A stretch of 64,000 bases of DNA, from the NCBI GenBank assembly GCA_049601915.1, contig JBMYRB010000003.1, forward strand, positions 473,904 to 537,903, written 5' to 3'. The position numbers were made by a program, and so were the translations under genes. The notes below the pieces were generated by a model. The model saw nothing but the letters and a program-made list of their open reading frames with translations. It did no database searches and was not told the DNA's origin. Positions 61,452 through 64,000 of this stretch are shown here, piece by piece (position 1 is the stretch's first letter; every line of letters begins with the position of its first letter). This stretch comes from UBA8079 sp049601915. Lineage in GTDB: Bacteria; Pseudomonadota; Alphaproteobacteria; UBA6615.

Positions 61452-61925
61452 ATGATGATCAGAAAAGTTGGTAGCCTAATAATTTTCTTAGCACTTTGTC
61501 TCATCGTGTCCTCGCTTGGAGGTTGGATTACTCAAACATCGGTAAACGACTGGTACCAGAATCTCGCGAAGCCACCGTTGAGTCCACCGGACTGGGTGTT
61601 CGCCCCTACGTGGATCACTCTTTACGTGATCATGGCCGTATCCGCTTGGCGTATTTGGTCGCGCTCTGCTGGCAGCCTACGGCAACTGGCGATGCTAGTC
61701 TTCGCTATTAAATTGGCACTTAACCTAGCGTGGCCTTTTATATTTTTTGGAGCGCAATCACCTGGCTTTGCAGCAATCGAGATAGTCGCTCTCTGGATGG
61801 CCATCTTTGCAACGCTATTAACGTTTTGGCGTATCGACCGTGTCGCTGGCTGGTTAATGTGCCCTTACCTCCTTTGGGTTTCTTTTGCGATTTATCTGAA
61901 CGTGTCGATATTCTTTATGAATTAG
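61452..61925 (+). CDS. tspO: TspO/MBR-family (tryptophan-rich sensory) protein
   Basis: A 157-residue, five-helix membrane protein that binds porphyrins or modulates stress responses. NLAKPPLSPPDWVFAPTW and LVFAIKLALNLAWPFIFFGA are diagnostic TspO motifs. Base composition from here to about 63080 is visibly lower in GC than the rest of the window. Confidence 0.92.
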   Translation: MMIRKVGSLIIFLALCLIVSSLGGWITQTSVNDWYQNLAKPPLSPPDWVFAPTWITLYVIMAVSAWRIWSRSAGSLRQLAMLVFAIKLALNLAWPFIFFGAQSPGFAAIEIVALWMAIFATLLTFWRIDRVAGWLMCPYLLWVSFAIYLNVSIFFMN

Positions 61926-62025
61926 TAATATTTTAATAATAGATAGATATAATCATCGATTTGAAATGAATTATATAGTCTTTTTAAAAAAGTTTTCTAT
62001 CTTAACATTATCGCACTTAAAAGAA

Positions 62026-63018
62026 TTATTTTTTTGAAGTCCGATGATTTTCAAAAAATTCTATAGTCTGCTTAATAGCATCATCAAGAAGCTCCCGACC
62101 TTTCCCCTTACCCCCCTCTTGAGTGAGACACTTTGACAAATCCTCTCTCTTAATCTCTGTGCCGTCAAAATGACGAAGTATCCTTCTATCAATAAATATT
62201 GGATTTTTTGAACATCCATTAAAGGCGGCACCATTGAAAAGGATCTCACCATTTAAACTAAAGAAATGGTTCCCGCCATCTAGCAAGCTAATATCAACAG
62301 GGTTTCCAATTTTCTTGTGCCGCTCAACAACCAACTTACAAGCAATCGGGTAGTAGTGGCTTTCTGTTCCTTTAAGGATCAGCAGCGGGTAAGGAATAGC
62401 TATTGTTGGTTCCACGCTTACGTTGCAGCCTGGTTCCGCCGCCACTATCGCCTTCCAGTCGCTATTTTTGGGAGGAAGTAGCTGCCGCATAGCTGCATTA
62501 TCCGCTCCATAACTAAACCCGGTTAAAAAGACATTTGACCCGTCTAGGATTGGATATTTTTCTAGAAGTTGCGATCTGAAATGCGAGACATATTGGTCTG
62601 CTCTGGGAAACTTACGTTTACTAGATGGTGAAAGCCCCTTGCCCTCAAAAGCATCCAACACCGCAAATGCATAACCATTTTTTAGAGCAGCTCTTCTAAG
62701 CCGTGTCCCGTGCTCATCGGTTTGCCCAATGCCGCCTTCAAACTGAAAACCGTCTCGACTACTGCCATGTTGATGGATAATTAGGGGATACGGGGCCTGC
62801 CCCTTTTTAGGAAGGTAGATTTGTGTTGGAACAGATTGTCGGCCGAATTTTCTTTCGCTCATCTGAAATATTTCAGATTTCGAAAAAGCTACATGTTTTT
62901 TGTACTGATCAGAGAGCGAGTTGTTGTCGGTCGCAACACATCCGGAGAGAAGCATCGCTCCGACCACTGTCAGAAATCCGCTAGCCGGAGAAAACTCGAA
63001 GAAACAACGGAAAGACAT
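62026..63018 (-). CDS. Lipoprotein alpha/beta hydrolase (dienelactone-hydrolase-like)
   Basis: A 330-residue putative lipoprotein. The signal ends LTVVGAMLLSGC, a lipobox, so the protein should be anchored in a membrane facing the periplasm. LIIHQHGSSRDGFQFEGGIG and nucleophile-like GFSYGADNAA (Ser) with DGGNHFFS provide a hydrolase core. AT-rich codons differ from neighbours (many AAA, TTT, ATT), suggesting acquisition by transfer. Substrate unknown. Confidence 0.82.
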   Translation of the reverse strand: MSFRCFFEFSPASGFLTVVGAMLLSGCVATDNNSLSDQYKKHVAFSKSEIFQMSERKFGRQSVPTQIYLPKKGQAPYPLIIHQHGSSRDGFQFEGGIGQTDEHGTRLRRAALKNGYAFAVLDAFEGKGLSPSSKRKFPRADQYVSHFRSQLLEKYPILDGSNVFLTGFSYGADNAAMRQLLPPKNSDWKAIVAAEPGCNVSVEPTIAIPYPLLILKGTESHYYPIACKLVVERHKKIGNPVDISLLDGGNHFFSLNGEILFNGAAFNGCSKNPIFIDRRILRHFDGTEIKREDLSKCLTQEGGKGKGRELLDDAIKQTIEFFENHRTSKK

Positions 63019-63239
63019 ATTAAGCTACATTTTACCTGCAAGTTGCAAAAAGTACTAATTATTAAAGTCAAAACAGGGATCGGAAACGTCGTTCACGAGA
63101 AGGACGATTATATCGAGCGGCTGCGTCGCGTGGAACAGTTCTTCCGTCAGTTGATCAAGGGTGAGATGAATCGGTCCGTGACCCGACCGGCAAAAATCAA
63201 CACGGCCGCCAAGGGCTGGCGCTTGCCGGCGCACCCCGG

Positions 63240-63459
63240 CTACGAGGTTATCACGCCGCCATATCTAAGTTCGTGGGCCCCGTCGTCCTCCGAGAACATC
63301 AGCACCCAGTCATCCACCGGCAGATAACGCGCCGCCAGGAACCGGTAAAGTTCGCGCGTACGGTCGACGAGATTGACCGTCTCGAGGTGCCGTGGAACGA
63401 TGCCGCCCCAGAAATCGATGAAGTCGTCCCATGTCGAGATGCGGCGATACAAGTCACTG
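63240..63459 (-). pseudogene. Truncated C-terminal fragment next to an inverted-repeat element
   Basis: From the left arm of the inverted repeat to TAG 63240, the frame reads DLYRRISTWDDFIDFWGGIV, PRHLETVNLVDRTRELYRFL, AARYLPVDDWVLMFSEDDGA. No start or upstream part survives. It looks like a gene interrupted by the element at about 63459. Family not recognised. Confidence 0.45.
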
Positions 63460-63534
63460 TGTCTAGCCCCCAAGTTCTGGATTATTCCTGATTAGAGTTT
63501 CTAGAACAGGAGGTCGCATGTTGAGGGCTAGACA
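63460..63534. repeat. Short terminal-inverted-repeat element
   Basis: TGTCTAGCCC at 63460-63469 is repeated in inverse at 63525-63534, and the match extends to 13 of 14 bases inward. The 75-base element has no coding capacity and abuts a truncated gene, resembling a miniature inverted-repeat element or the joined ends of a lost IS. Confidence 0.5.
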
Positions 63535-63611
63535 GATGAAACCCCGACAAACATATGCCTGTTTGCGGAAGATTGGTGATCGTCACATTTTTGTATCGCC
63601 CCTTAAGCCGT

Positions 63612-64000
63612 TCAGCGTATGGCTGTTTCGGTTGAGGGGAACTTCGGTTGGACCGAGAGGGTAACTTCGGCTTCTGTACGGCGGTTGCGAATATCCTGAA
63701 CGCCGTCAACGGTCGTAAATGCTGGAGTGGTCTCGCCGAGCCCCTCGATGCTGAAGGTATATTCACCCGGCCAGGTCGACTTGATGGTAGCAACAACAGC
63801 TAGGGCACGGTCTAAAGAGAGCTTTTGGTTGTGTACCTCGGATCCGGAGCGATCTGTGTGGCCCGCCACATGAACATGTATCTGCAGGTCCTCCCAGCCC
63901 TTGGAGGCAAAAGATTGGATAAGAACAAGGTCATCTGCACGGGGATGTGACTGATCGAGGTCATGGTGAACGACCAAGCGGACCTTCGCTTCACCGGCAT
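63612..64000 (-). CDS. OmpA-domain protein, N-terminus beyond window
   Basis: The frame is open to the right window edge, giving about 129 residues of a C-terminal OmpA-like peptidoglycan-binding domain: IHVHVAGHTDRSGSEVHNQK, LSLDRALAVVATI, YTFSIEGLGETTPAFTT and DIRNRRTEAEVTL. The GHTDxxGS and NRRTE features are those of the family. The upstream part, which would show a signal peptide or lipobox, is outside. On the minus strand it reads into the inverted-repeat element region. Confidence 0.88.
   Translation of the reverse strand, partial: AGEAKVRLVVHHDLDQSHPRADDLVLIQSFASKGWEDLQIHVHVAGHTDRSGSEVHNQKLSLDRALAVVATIKSTWPGEYTFSIEGLGETTPAFTTVDGVQDIRNRRTEAEVTLSVQPKFPSTETAIR

Noticed and set aside
63075..63240. 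A gene in the region upstream of the truncated fragment
   Set aside because: Both strands are open and look partly protein-like (plus: DDYIERLRRVEQFF; minus: HLTLDQLTEELFHAT), with no start or family; the coding strand cannot be decided, so it is not annotated.
1..64000. CRISPR array, replication origin or rRNA genes
   Set aside because: No regularly spaced direct repeats, DnaA-box cluster or rRNA sequence was seen in the window.

Overview
The window is a high-GC, short-intergenic alphaproteobacterial segment, most likely from a Rhodospirillales-type free-living heterotroph. The basis is the gene set and order (recJ, glpX, hom and alaC-type aminotransferase in a row; a class I PHA synthase; a fused rplM-rpsI unit; a short type-2 ArgC; palindromic intergenic repeats of a kind common in alphaproteobacteria). 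It contains an assembly gap of nine N at 3982-3990, flanked by a 56-bp direct repeat.

1-14.4 kb is accessory catabolism: a molybdenum hydroxylase large subunit running off the left edge, two tandem luciferase-like flavin monooxygenases that look mosaic, an orphan ABC permease, an LVIVD-repeat protein, a GntR/UTRA regulator, an enolase-superfamily enzyme, a 3-hydroxyacyl-CoA dehydrogenase-like protein, a divergent enoyl-CoA hydratase plus class III CoA-transferase pair, an Ldh-family oxidoreductase and an SDR with a non-canonical active site. 14.5-16.8 kb is a DMSO/biotin-sulfoxide-reductase-type molybdoenzyme.

17.1-22.3 kb is the most interesting block. It holds a very well conserved 3-hydroxyanthranilate 3,4-dioxygenase with a class IV aminotransferase, a RutC-like Rid protein next to a RutD-like hydrolase, a cupin and another alpha/beta hydrolase, with a DMT exporter on the other strand. 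This suggests an amino-aromatic or aminoacrylate-producing catabolic route not matching a textbook operon. 22.3-33.8 kb continues with a possible ccoN fragment near an FNR-type box, an MBL hydrolase, an unrecognised conserved 310-residue protein, beta-hydroxyacid dehydrogenase, pirin, PdxA-family protein, an FrsA-like hydrolase, MFS exporter, ankyrin and NTF2-like proteins, and a second solitary molybdenum hydroxylase.

34.0-39.0 kb is a NitT/TauT/NMT1-type ABC transporter operon (binding protein, ATPase, two permeases, a small membrane protein) followed by purU. 39.0-40.15 kb is a decayed island: tail of an HlyD-type adaptor, broken IS3-family transposase and tail of a tyrosine recombinase, abutting tRNA-Glu(TTC). 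40.3-60 kb is mostly core metabolism: TenA, RecJ, GlpX, homoserine dehydrogenase, AlaC, an OmpA lipoprotein, PhaC, gamma carbonic anhydrase, ArgC, a glycine-betaine-type ABC transporter, ribosomal L13/S9, a crotonase, two CoA-binding proteins and MetY.

60-64 kb holds a frameshifted cutA, a small conserved protein, and then a visibly AT-richer stretch (TspO, a lipoprotein hydrolase) that looks foreign, ending in a truncated gene, a short inverted-repeat element and an OmpA-domain protein cut by the right edge. Broken genes are frequent (HlyD, IS3, integrase, DUF3179, Gfo/Idh, cutA), so the accessory parts are in active turnover. All assignments are from reading the sequence; no database search was run.
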